NCBI GenBank assembly: GCA_007127395.1 | Contig: SKZL01000037.1 | Location: forward strand, 1-8,705 | Reading direction: 5' to 3' | Source: Balneolaceae bacterium | Lineage (GTDB): Bacteria; Bacteroidota; Rhodothermia; Balneolales; Balneolaceae | Length of the DNA stretch: 8,705 bases | In this document: one piece after another, positions 1 to 7,952 of the stretch | Layout of the letters: every line of letters begins with the position of its first letter | Numbering within the stretch: the first letter of the stretch is position 1 | Position numbers and translations under genes: made by a program | Notes under the pieces: generated by a model | What the model saw: the letters and a program-made list of their open reading frames with translations, nothing else | Told to the model about the DNA's origin: nothing | Database searches by the model: none

Positions 1-33
1 ACTAAGCGAACATCCATATATGTAAGAACAGAC

Positions 34-75
34 TAAAAGAACAGCTTTTATACATAAAAGTTTTATGAAAACTGT
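34..75 (-). terminator. Candidate AT-rich intrinsic terminator downstream of ligA
   Basis: Read on the minus strand, ACAGTTTT (75 to 68) can pair with AAAAGCTGT (49 to 41) if one G is bulged. Inside it sits a second inverted repeat, CATAAAA-C-TTTTATG (67 to 53). Together they make a long imperfect hairpin that starts about 30 bases after the ligA stop and is followed by TCTTTT (39 to 34). This fits a Rho-independent terminator for the rodZ-ligA unit. The stem is AT-rich and would be weak, so it could equally be a processing or stability element. Confidence 0.42.
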
Positions 76-105
76 ACGAAAACCAGAGAGAAAAATGAGA
101 TTCAA

Positions 106-2124
<2,019 letters not shown>

Positions 2125-3270
2125 TTAGAATGATGGTCTAAAGATAACACTATCGGGTTCTGCAACACCTTCCGGCGTCTGAAAAGATACACTATTCCGG
2201 AAAACAGGATCAGTAGTAAAAAATTCTCTGGTCAATTCAATATAATTTTCACCCTGATTGAAGTGTGTCTCCATCGGGGTTTCAATTAAATGGCCATTCA
2301 TGAAGAGCAGTAAATTCGAATATTGGCCACGAATTCGAATGGTGTCCTGAAAATCGAAATTCATGGCTGTACCTTGTTCAATCCAATAAGGATCCATGCG
2401 AGGTTTCTCATCACTCCAGACCCTCACAGGATCCAGTCGCTCATATGCAGCATAAACAGTCAGGTAAAGAATTTCATCTAGATCTGCGATGACCGGCTCA
2501 ACCGGTTCGGGAGAATCAGGTTCACTCAGATCGAGTACACTACCATTTTGCAGGGACTGGGCTGTTGTGGAAACAGGCTCATCTGATGATGAGAAAAAGC
2601 CACTTTGGTAAAGAAAGGTGGCACCGGCCAGTAAAAGAATTATTATAACCACCAAACTGATGATTCCGATTGGAGTCTTCTTTCTGGATTCAATGAATTT
2701 GTGGCCCATGTTCGCCCAGTTTACATCGGCCTCAGCCGGCTGTTTTGAACTGCTTTTTTTATCTGCATCTACTTTATCATTATCTGCTGTATCTGTATTG
2801 CCGGGTTTCGATGCTGTTTGCTGAGGTTCATTTTTGGTGTTATCCGGTTCAACAGATAGAGTTTCCTCCACTTCAGGTTCTGGTGTTTTATCAACCGGTT
2901 TACTTTTGCCGACTGTTTGAATTTGTTCTGTCTCAAAGGATTCAACATCTTCGTCATCCAGAGTGAAATTTCCGGATGCGGGTTTGTTGAATGCGGATTC
3001 ATAATGATTCCACAACAGATGGTTATAATTGCCGGTTTCTTGTTGATCCAGTCCGTTAATCAGAATGTCATCTTCAATCTTCAATGCTCTACCATAACTT
3101 CTGATGAAACTTCGGGTGTAAGTATTGCCTTGTATAGATTGTTCAAAAATAGTGCCGTTTTCGATGCTCTGAAGTGTTGTCAGCGGTATTTTAGTGGCTG
3201 CCTGAATCTCTTGAAGAGAAAGTCCCCGGGCATTCCTGATTTTTGCAAGATCTTTACCTATGGATGGCAT
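2125..3270 (-). CDS. RodZ-like protein: helix-turn-helix, one membrane helix, DUF4115-like C-terminus
   Basis: This 381-residue protein has the RodZ architecture. An N-terminal Cro/XRE-type helix-turn-helix of the HTH_25 kind (about 1-75) includes LSLQEIQAATKIPLTTLQSI and the typical YTRSFIRSYGRAL segment. A long acidic, Pro/Thr/Ser-rich, probably disordered linker follows (about 95-185). A single membrane helix (about 200-221) is preceded by RKK, which places the N-terminus in the cytoplasm. A second low-complexity stretch (about 227-262) leads to an all-beta extracytoplasmic domain resembling DUF4115 (about 265-350). In known RodZ the HTH binds MreB and links it to the cell-wall elongation machinery; whether this protein does so is inferred from architecture only. 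ATG at 3270 fits the usual family N-terminus, although no Shine-Dalgarno is visible. It is the first gene of a probable rodZ-ligA bicistron. It could also be called an 'HTH domain-containing membrane protein'. Confidence 0.85.
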   Translation of the reverse strand: MPSIGKDLAKIRNARGLSLQEIQAATKIPLTTLQSIENGTIFEQSIQGNTYTRSFIRSYGRALKIEDDILINGLDQQETGNYNHLLWNHYESAFNKPASGNFTLDDEDVESFETEQIQTVGKSKPVDKTPEPEVEETLSVEPDNTKNEPQQTASKPGNTDTADNDKVDADKKSSSKQPAEADVNWANMGHKFIESRKKTPIGIISLVVIIILLLAGATFLYQSGFFSSSDEPVSTTAQSLQNGSVLDLSEPDSPEPVEPVIADLDEILYLTVYAAYERLDPVRVWSDEKPRMDPYWIEQGTAMNFDFQDTIRIRGQYSNLLLFMNGHLIETPMETHFNQGENYIELTREFFTTDPVFRNSVSFQTPEGVAEPDSVIFRPSF

Positions 3271-3352
3271 GTGATGGTCTGTTTATCTATTGATCGATTT
3301 ATTTTTCAGCAGTAAAATATTCTCAGAACAGTACTTGATTCTGCTCAGTGAT

Positions 3353-3383
3353 GAAGAATACACGATTTCATCTCTATTCCAAA
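3353..3383 (-). promoter_or_regulatory. Possible Bacteroidota-type promoter for rodZ-ligA
   Basis: On the minus strand, TTTG (3383 to 3380) is followed after exactly 19 bases by TATTCTTC (3360 to 3353). The known Bacteroidota primary-sigma consensus is TTTG, 19-21 bases, TAnnTTTG. The -33 box matches fully and the -7 box at four of six defined positions. Transcription would start near 3346, giving a leader of about 75 bases before the rodZ ATG. This is a motif match by eye only. Confidence 0.33.
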
Positions 3384-3411
3384 ATATAGTTACTAAATGG
3401 GGATAAAAATG

Positions 3412-3419
3412 TAAGTTTT
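3412..3419 (+). promoter_or_regulatory. Possible -7 box for comF
   Basis: TAAGTTTT matches five of six defined positions of the Bacteroidota -7 element TAnnTTTG and would give a short leader of about 20 bases before ATG 3444. No TTTG lies at the expected distance upstream, so the call is weak. The rest of the 3271-3443 divergent region shows only a short CAGAA...TTCTG inverted repeat (about 3325-3344). Confidence 0.22.
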
Positions 3420-3443
3420 TCAGGATTTTTGGTTCATACAGTT

Positions 3444-4133
3444 ATGAACATTATGAAATATATTGGCAGTTCTCTGAGTGAACTGGTTTTTCCTGTCACT
3501 TGTGCATGCTGCGGAATCAAAACAGAGGAGATCCACCAGACGATCTGTAACTGGTGCAGAAGAAGCCGTTTTGAATATGCAGGTGAAGATATTGCGGAGA
3601 TTTTACCCGAAACAATATCTTCACTTTTTTCGATGTGGTTTTTTGATAAGGGTGGATATCTACAGCAGTTGCTGCACAATTTGAAATATAACCATCTGAA
3701 AGGTGTAGGCAGGGAGTTGGGCAGATTGTTGGCGGCATCCTATTTGAGAGCAAATGATCCGGAAAATATATTACAAATAAACCCTTTGATTGTACCGGTT
3801 CCACTTCATAAATCAAGAATGAGAAAGCGTGGGTATAACCAGGCAAGAGTTTTGGCTGAAGGATTCTGTGAACTGACAAATTGGGACCTTGTCAACGATG
3901 GGGCCATTGCAAGGATAAAAAATACCGCTACACAAACCGGGCTCACCAGCAGGAAAAGATCAGAAAATATTCGGGGAGCTTTTGCGGTGCAGGGCAAAGA
4001 GCAGCTTCAGGATCAATTGATTATCATCATAGACGATGTATTCACAACCGGGGCAACAACATTTGAACTGGCACATCTGCTCAGTGAGCTAACGAATGAG
4101 AAGGTGAAAATAGTGACTGTTGCACGGGTCTAA
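3444..4133 (+). CDS. comF: ComF/GntX-family phosphoribosyltransferase-like protein
   Basis: The 229-residue protein matches the ComF family in full. A four-cysteine zinc-binding module near the N-terminus has CxxC pairs at C20/C23 and C35/C38. VPVPLH (117-122), RGYNQ (129-133) and the 'Q..LT...R..NIRGAF' segment (164-180) are the conserved blocks. A type-I phosphoribosyltransferase PRPP loop reads IDDVFTTGAT (D197 and D198 acidic pair). In transformable bacteria ComF proteins are needed for uptake of single-stranded DNA; in others (GntX) the role differs. The enzymatic reaction is not established from sequence. The frame is open from a TTG at 3429, but ATG at 3444 is chosen because the extra residues add nothing conserved; ATG at 3453 is a third option. 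No clear ribosome binding site is visible. It is divergent from rodZ and first in the plus-strand gene run. No other competence gene is present here, so a competence role is unproven. Confidence 0.92.
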   Translation: MNIMKYIGSSLSELVFPVTCACCGIKTEEIHQTICNWCRRSRFEYAGEDIAEILPETISSLFSMWFFDKGGYLQQLLHNLKYNHLKGVGRELGRLLAASYLRANDPENILQINPLIVPVPLHKSRMRKRGYNQARVLAEGFCELTNWDLVNDGAIARIKNTATQTGLTSRKRSENIRGAFAVQGKEQLQDQLIIIIDDVFTTGATTFELAHLLSELTNEKVKIVTVARV

Positions 4134-4151
4134 CCCCGGCTTTTCTTTATT
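4125..4151 (+). terminator. Weak terminator-like hairpin over the comF stop codon
   Basis: CGGGTCTAACCCCG (4125-4138) folds as a short GC stem spanning the comF stop codon, with one unpaired C. It is followed by GC and then the T-rich run TTTTCTTTATT (4141-4151). The stem is only about five pairs, so termination would be partial at best. If real, it would separate comF from the downstream genes. Confidence 0.3.
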
Positions 4152-4183
4152 GGGCATCAATGGAGTTGTCGTAAATCAAATGT

Positions 4184-4216
4184 AATAACTGTTATTTTAA
4201 CAGGATAGAACCTATC
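4184..4216. repeat. Chain of three short palindromes upstream of the 210-residue membrane protein
   Basis: Three perfect inverted repeats abut or overlap. AATAAC-T-GTTATT occupies 4184-4196, CTGTTA-TTT-TAACAG occupies 4189-4203 and shares an arm with the first, and GATAG-AAC-CTATC occupies 4204-4216. The last ends 10 bases before the ATG at 4227. The position and symmetry suggest an operator or a leader RNA structure with alternative folds. In AT-rich DNA such palindromes also arise by chance. No function can be read from the sequence. Confidence 0.45.
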
Positions 4217-4226
4217 TTTAGGGGCT

Positions 4227-4859
4227 ATGAATAGAGATAGATCTCACGATATACAAATATTGGAGACACCTTTTTCCACAGTTACTTCGAGTGGGCACTG
4301 GTTTCATGCAACACGCGAAAGTGTTCGTGATTATGTTCCCGGATTAATGAAAAAAATGACATTCGAAAGTTTGATTGGCAGAGCTGTGGTGTGGATCGAC
4401 AGCGCGGATTCCCTTGCCATGTTTCTCTATTTTGGACTGGCATATCTGACGAACTTCTGGATTGCAGCTCTGGCTGCATTATTGTTTCATTATGTTTGGT
4501 ATCATCAGAAAAGTGCATTTGTGAATATTGTTTTCACTCCGCTATTAAAGTTGTTCAACAGAGATTTTATACAACTGCTCGTAGCCGCGGTTGCACTCAG
4601 TTTTATGGGTATTTGGGGGATGTATAGTGCGCTTATTGTTGGTATTATCTATTTTTTTCTATTTAAGATTGGGCTTCTCAGAAGATTTTGGGATCGGTTG
4701 CAAACCAGAGGCAAATCAGATAAACTGCCACTGAATGACAGAGTGCTGAAAATGGTTTTAGTCAGATATTCACTCTATGAGAATGTGCCGCCGACAGAGA
4801 TCGAAAAGATGGATCAACAAGTGCAAAAAGCCATTCTGGAGAGGAATAAGAAGAGGTAA
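4227..4859 (+). CDS. Unrecognised integral membrane protein, 210 residues
   Basis: I do not recognise the family. The N-terminal 60 residues are soluble and contain HWFHATRESVRDYVPGLMKK. Hydrophobic stretches follow at about 63-91 (long enough for one helix or a tight pair) and at about 114-149 (two helices with a short turn near GIWGMY). This gives three to four membrane segments. A basic segment after them (LLRRFWDRLQTRGKSDK, about 150-166) suggests that the C-terminal side is cytoplasmic. The last 40 residues are charged and helical, ending EKMDQQVQKAILERNKKR. No cleavable signal peptide, catalytic motif or metal site is evident. ATG at 4227 has AGGGG two bases upstream, an unusually short spacing. 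It lies 93 bp after comF and 115 bp before menG, both in the same direction. Codon use resembles its neighbours, so a real conserved gene is likely. Confidence 0.8.
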   Translation: MNRDRSHDIQILETPFSTVTSSGHWFHATRESVRDYVPGLMKKMTFESLIGRAVVWIDSADSLAMFLYFGLAYLTNFWIAALAALLFHYVWYHQKSAFVNIVFTPLLKLFNRDFIQLLVAAVALSFMGIWGMYSALIVGIIYFFLFKIGLLRRFWDRLQTRGKSDKLPLNDRVLKMVLVRYSLYENVPPTEIEKMDQQVQKAILERNKKR

Positions 4860-4974
4860 TGATCTGCCTCGACTTTAGCCGGAAAACACTTCATAGGAGC
4901 TGTGTTGATTGATCCGGAGAGAGATGAAACAGATTGAACACAAGAAATGAATAGTTTTCAAATGGTTAGGATAT
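4860..4974 (+). other. menG leader region with a weak stem and two mini reading frames
   Basis: This 115-bp gap holds AACAC (4885-4889) opposite GTGTT (4902-4906), flanked by CCGG at 4879-4882 and 4914-4917; together they could form an interrupted stem. After it, GGAGAGAG (4916-4923) precedes ATG 4924, which opens an eight-codon frame (MKQIEHKK) stopping at 4950. Its stop overlaps ATG 4947 of an eleven-codon frame (MNSFQMVRIYE) that ends at 4982, just inside menG. TAGTTTTC (4952-4959) resembles a -7 promoter box but lacks a partner. None of these is more than a candidate. Confidence 0.25.
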
Positions 4975-5670
4975 ATGAGTGAAAAAGTAAGAAATATGTT
5001 TGCAGAAATTGCTGATGATTATGACAGAATCAACAGTATACTCTCATTTGGTGTACATAGCGCCTGGAGAAAAAAGAGTGTTTTGGAGAGTGGTGCAAAA
5101 CCGGGCGACCGTGTACTCGACTGTGCTACCGGTACAGGTGACCTGGCTCTTGAATTTAAACGAACAGTTGGCCATGAGGGGTATGTTCTGGGCACCGATT
5201 TTTGTGAAGAGATGATTGAACACGCTCCCGGAAAAGCAGAGAAAAACCAGATGGTGGTGGAGTTTGAAGTGGCCGATGCGATGAACCTTCCATATCCGGA
5301 TAACAGTTTTGATATCGCGAGCATCGCTTTTGGTATCCGAAATGTTGATGATCCGCTCGTTTGCCTGCAAGAGATGGGTCGCGTTGTTAAACCGGGGGGG
5401 AAAGTAGTCGTACTTGAGTTTGGTCAGCCAAAAGGAGTTATGAAAATGCCGTTTCAAATCTACAGCAAACATGTGATGCCGGCTGTGGGAGGCTGGATTA
5501 GCGGTAACAGGGAGGCGTATACTTATCTGCCCGAAACCAGCGCAAAGTTTCCTGCAGGTGAGAAGTTTTTGGAGTTGATGGATCAATCCGAAACCTTTGA
5601 TGAGACAAGGGCGGTTAAGCTAACCGGTGGCATTGCATTCGTTTATATAGGCAGGGTGAAAGAGAATTAG
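4975..5670 (+). CDS. ubiE: Demethylmenaquinone methyltransferase (UbiE/MenG)
   Basis: This is an S-adenosylmethionine-dependent C-methyltransferase that makes menaquinone from demethylmenaquinone, the last step of menaquinone synthesis. UbiE enzymes in ubiquinone makers also methylate the benzoquinol precursor, but the likely lineage uses menaquinone only (inference), so menG is the better functional name. The 231-residue length is normal. The first UbiE signature is YDRINSILSFGVHSAW (16-31), with Ile replacing the usual Met. SAM motif I is VLDCATGTGD (47-56), D75 is the probable ribose-binding acid, and FGIRNVDDP (119-127) and RVVKPGGKVVVLEFG (136-150) are the other family blocks. ATG 4975 has AGGA a few bases upstream and matches the usual family N-terminus. 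A run of seven G (5394-5400) encodes the Pro-Gly-Gly of the last block. It is codirectional with the membrane protein gene and fabZ. Confidence 0.95.
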   Translation: MSEKVRNMFAEIADDYDRINSILSFGVHSAWRKKSVLESGAKPGDRVLDCATGTGDLALEFKRTVGHEGYVLGTDFCEEMIEHAPGKAEKNQMVVEFEVADAMNLPYPDNSFDIASIAFGIRNVDDPLVCLQEMGRVVKPGGKVVVLEFGQPKGVMKMPFQIYSKHVMPAVGGWISGNREAYTYLPETSAKFPAGEKFLELMDQSETFDETRAVKLTGGIAFVYIGRVKEN

Positions 5671-5692
5671 TATATTAACGAACTCCAATTGA

Positions 5693-5728
5693 ATACTTTA
5701 CTGAAACCTGTTTTCAGCGAAAAAGTAT
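5693..5728 (+). other. Composite hairpin between menG and fabZ
   Basis: An outer pair ATACTTT (5693-5699) and AAAGTAT (5722-5728) encloses an inner pair CTGAAA (5701-5706) and TTTCAG (5712-5717) with loop CCTGT. That is 13 base pairs interrupted by a 1-versus-4 base internal loop. No T-run follows on either strand, so it is not a standard terminator. It could set mRNA processing or stability, act as an operator, or reduce readthrough into fabZ. Confidence 0.45.
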
Positions 5729-5767
5729 AAGGAATAATTGAAACCGGTAATCGTCAGACTGAGAGTT

Positions 5768-6211
5768 ATGATTTTTAATATTAAAAAGATAAAAAAATAT
5801 TTACCGCACAGATACCCATTTTTGTTGGTCGACAGGGTGCTTGAGCTGGAGGAAGAGAGAATTGTTACGCTTAAAAATGTAACTGCAAATGAGGAGTTTT
5901 TTAACGGCCATTTCCCGGGAGCGCCGATTATGCCGGGTGTTCTACAGGTTGAAGCCATGGCTCAGAGTGGCTGCATTATGTTGATGGAAAACAAAGTGGA
6001 TAATCCTGAAGATCATCTGATTGTATTTACAGGGATAAAAAATGCCAAATTCAGAAAGCAGGTAGTACCCGGTGATCAGCTCATCATGGAGGTGAAACTT
6101 GATAACATGCGCAGAAACTTTGCTACAATGACCGGCGTTGCAAAAGTAGATGATCAGGTTGTTTGTGAACTGGAAGCATCAGCAGCAATAGTATCAAATA
6201 AGTCAGAATGA
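5768..6211 (+). CDS. fabZ: 3-hydroxyacyl-[acyl-carrier-protein] dehydratase FabZ
   Basis: FabZ removes water from 3-hydroxyacyl-ACP to give trans-2-enoyl-ACP in the type II fatty-acid elongation cycle in the cytoplasm. The 147-residue hot-dog-fold protein shows [13 protein letters not shown] (12-24), the catalytic His in [12 protein letters not shown] (H48) and the catalytic Glu in VEAMAQ (E62). The Glu, rather than Asp, separates FabZ from FabA. The frame is open from TTG 5738, which has AAGGA upstream, but ATG 5768 gives [18 protein letters not shown], the normal FabZ N-terminus, and is preferred. In many Bacteroidota FabZ is the C-terminal half of an LpxC-FabZ fusion. Here it stands alone with no lpx gene beside it. 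Its stop overlaps the panB start by four bases (ATGA), so the two are probably translationally coupled. Confidence 0.96.
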   Translation: MIFNIKKIKKYLPHRYPFLLVDRVLELEEERIVTLKNVTANEEFFNGHFPGAPIMPGVLQVEAMAQSGCIMLMENKVDNPEDHLIVFTGIKNAKFRKQVVPGDQLIMEVKLDNMRRNFATMTGVAKVDDQVVCELEASAAIVSNKSE

Positions 6212-7035
6212 GTACACAAGGGAGAAAAACAAGACTGGATAAAGTGACCACTCAGACGGTGGTCAACATGAAACAGAGCGGTGAGAAGATCAGTATGCTT
6301 ACTGCTTATGACTTTACAATGGCATCTATTGTTGATTCAGCCGGAATCGATGTAATTCTCGTTGGTGATTCTGCAAGTAATGTAATGGCAGGTTTTGATA
6401 CTACGGTTCCGATGACATTAGAGCATATGATTTATCACACTTCATGTGTTGTACGTGGTGTGGAGAGAGCTCTCGTGATCGCAGATCTGCCATTTATGAG
6501 TTATCAGGTGACAATCAAAGAGGCCTTAATCAGTGCCGGTAGAATGATGAAGGAGGCCGGTGCTCATGCCATAAAACTTGAGGGTGGCAGATATGTAGCA
6601 GATACAGTCAAAAGAATTGTGGATGCCGGTATTCCGGTAATGGGACACCTGGGCCTTACACCTCAGAGTATCTATAAATTCGGAACTTACAAGGTTCGGG
6701 CAAAGGAGGAGAAGGAGGCAGAGGAGCTGCTGGAAGATGCCAGATTACTGGAGGAGGCAGGGGTTTTTGCCATTGTACTCGAAAAAATTCCGACCGGTTT
6801 GGCAAAAAAGGTTACAGAAAGCCTCGCAGTTCCGACCATTGGAATAGGAGCCGGTCCTCACTGCGACGGACAGGTATTGGTTCTGCACGATATGCTTGGA
6901 TTGAACAAAGATTTTTCTCCCAGATTTTTACGCAGGTATGCAGATCTGCACAGTGAAATGACCGGCGCGGTTACATCGTTTATGAAAGATGTGAAGAGCG
7001 GAGATTTTCCTAATGAGAATGAGCAGTATAAATAA
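6208..7035 (+). CDS. panB: 3-methyl-2-oxobutanoate hydroxymethyltransferase PanB (ketopantoate hydroxymethyltransferase)
   Basis: PanB transfers a hydroxymethyl group from 5,10-methylenetetrahydrofolate to 3-methyl-2-oxobutanoate, forming ketopantoate. This is the first committed step to pantothenate, CoA and the acyl-carrier prosthetic group. The 275-residue TIM-barrel enzyme has the family blocks in order. These are [12 protein letters not shown] (28-39), [12 protein letters not shown] (51-62) with metal ligand D54, ADLPFMSY (92-99) with D93, AIKLEGG (121-127) with K123 and E125, GHLGLTPQS (146-154), the general base E192 in VLEKIP, and TIGIGAG (210-216). The residue assignments come from comparison with E. 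coli PanB from memory. ATG 6208 overlaps the fabZ stop. No independent ribosome binding site is seen, which supports coupling. panC and panD are not in the window. Residues 165-185 are Glu-rich, encoded by a purine-rich tract. Confidence 0.97.
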   Translation: MSTQGRKTRLDKVTTQTVVNMKQSGEKISMLTAYDFTMASIVDSAGIDVILVGDSASNVMAGFDTTVPMTLEHMIYHTSCVVRGVERALVIADLPFMSYQVTIKEALISAGRMMKEAGAHAIKLEGGRYVADTVKRIVDAGIPVMGHLGLTPQSIYKFGTYKVRAKEEKEAEELLEDARLLEEAGVFAIVLEKIPTGLAKKVTESLAVPTIGIGAGPHCDGQVLVLHDMLGLNKDFSPRFLRRYADLHSEMTGAVTSFMKDVKSGDFPNENEQYK

Positions 7036-7052
7036 ATTGAATTCACTTAAGA

Positions 7053-7140
7053 GAGTTTGATTATAACCCCTTAAAACTACTATTTCCTGTCCGGATTGAG
7101 TTTGATTGAAACGATTGCTAATCCATGGGGAGAGTTGATT
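7053..7140 (+). repeat. Three copies of a GAGTTTGATT motif between panB and surE
   Basis: GAGTTTGATT occurs exactly at 7053-7062 and 7098-7107. A third copy lacking one T (GAGTTGATT) is at 7132-7140. The second and third copies both continue as GAAA. Starts are 45 and 34 bases apart, all on the same strand, and the last ends 17 bases before the surE ATG. The intact copies contain TTTG, the Bacteroidota -33 box, but no good -7 partner. They may be regulator-binding sites or relics of a duplication. Confidence 0.4.
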
Positions 7141-7157
7141 GAAAAATATTCTTTTAA

Positions 7158-7922
7158 ATGTCTGAATTTAAAAAACCACTGATTTTAGTATGTAACGATG
7201 ATGGAATCTTCTCACCGGGAATCAAAGCTCTTGCTGAAGTTGCCGATGAATTTGGAGATGTTGAAATTATCGCTCCGGATCGTCAACAGAGTGCGGTGGG
7301 ACACGCGATCACCATACAAACACCACTGCGTTCAAGAGCTTTTCGAATCGACAACCGGTTCAACGGACAAGCCGTATCGGGGACTCCGGCTGATTCAATC
7401 AAACTGGCACATAATCAACTATTGAGCCGAAAACCTGATCTGGTTGTCAGTGGTATTAACCATGGCAGCAATGCCGGTATCAATATACTCTACTCCGGGA
7501 CTGTGAGTGCCGCAACTGAGGGTACCATTCTTGGTTATCCGTCCATCGCGATATCATGTACCGATTTCGACGAAAAAGCGGATTTAACCGGAGCTCAGGA
7601 TGCTGCACGAAAAGTGATCGGTTATGTGCTGAATCACGGGCTTCCAAAAGGTGTTACCCTGAATCTGAATGCTCCTTCGGGCAATTTAAAGGGAATCAAA
7701 TGGGTCAGGCAGGCAAACAGCCGATATGTGGAGGAGTTTGAAGGGCGGGTTGATCCGCACAACCGGAACTATTACTGGATGACAGGTAAATTTCAGATGC
7801 TGGATAACGGTGATGATAATGACATCTCTGCATTGGAGAAAGGTTATGCTTCTCTGACACCGATACAGTATGACCTGACATCATATTCGTTGTTAAATGA
7901 TTTGAAAGAGATAGACCTGTAA
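7158..7922 (+). CDS. surE: 5'/3'-nucleotidase SurE (stationary-phase survival phosphatase)
   Basis: SurE is a metal-dependent phosphatase acting on nucleoside 5'- and 3'-monophosphates and, in some species, on short polyphosphate. It is linked to survival under stress in stationary phase. The 254-residue length is normal. The divalent-metal ligands known from the Thermotoga enzyme are all in place: D14 and D15 in CNDDGIFSPG, S45 in DRQQSAVGHA, and N101 in SGINHGSNAG. GTPADSIKLA (75-84) and YSGTVSAATEG (112-122) are also typical. ATG 7158 lies in an AT-rich context with no Shine-Dalgarno and gives the expected N-terminus. In proteobacteria surE often sits beside pcm; here its neighbours are panB and, convergently, a lipase-like gene. 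The 122-bp gap before it with repeated motifs allows separate regulation from panB. Confidence 0.96.
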   Translation: MSEFKKPLILVCNDDGIFSPGIKALAEVADEFGDVEIIAPDRQQSAVGHAITIQTPLRSRAFRIDNRFNGQAVSGTPADSIKLAHNQLLSRKPDLVVSGINHGSNAGINILYSGTVSAATEGTILGYPSIAISCTDFDEKADLTGAQDAARKVIGYVLNHGLPKGVTLNLNAPSGNLKGIKWVRQANSRYVEEFEGRVDPHNRNYYWMTGKFQMLDNGDDNDISALEKGYASLTPIQYDLTSYSLLNDLKEIDL

Positions 7923-7952
7923 TCCGCCGAGATTCATTAGAGGGCGATCCTT

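Noticed and set aside
3429..3443. TTG start extending ComF by five residues
   Set aside because: AGGA upstream is too close, the residues are not conserved, and ATG 3444 gives a normal ComF N-terminus.
5044..5586. 180-codon minus-strand frame opposite menG
   Set aside because: menG is unmistakable on the other strand. The antisense product has no recognisable motif and no leader.
5738..5767. TTG start with AAGGA upstream that would extend FabZ by ten residues
   Set aside because: The extension (MKPVIVRLRV) is not part of the FabZ N-terminus, whereas ATG 5768 begins exactly where family members usually start.
7923..7952. Bidirectional terminator between surE and the lipase-like gene
   Set aside because: Only a four-base GATC inverted repeat is present, straddling the lipase stop, with no GC-rich stem.
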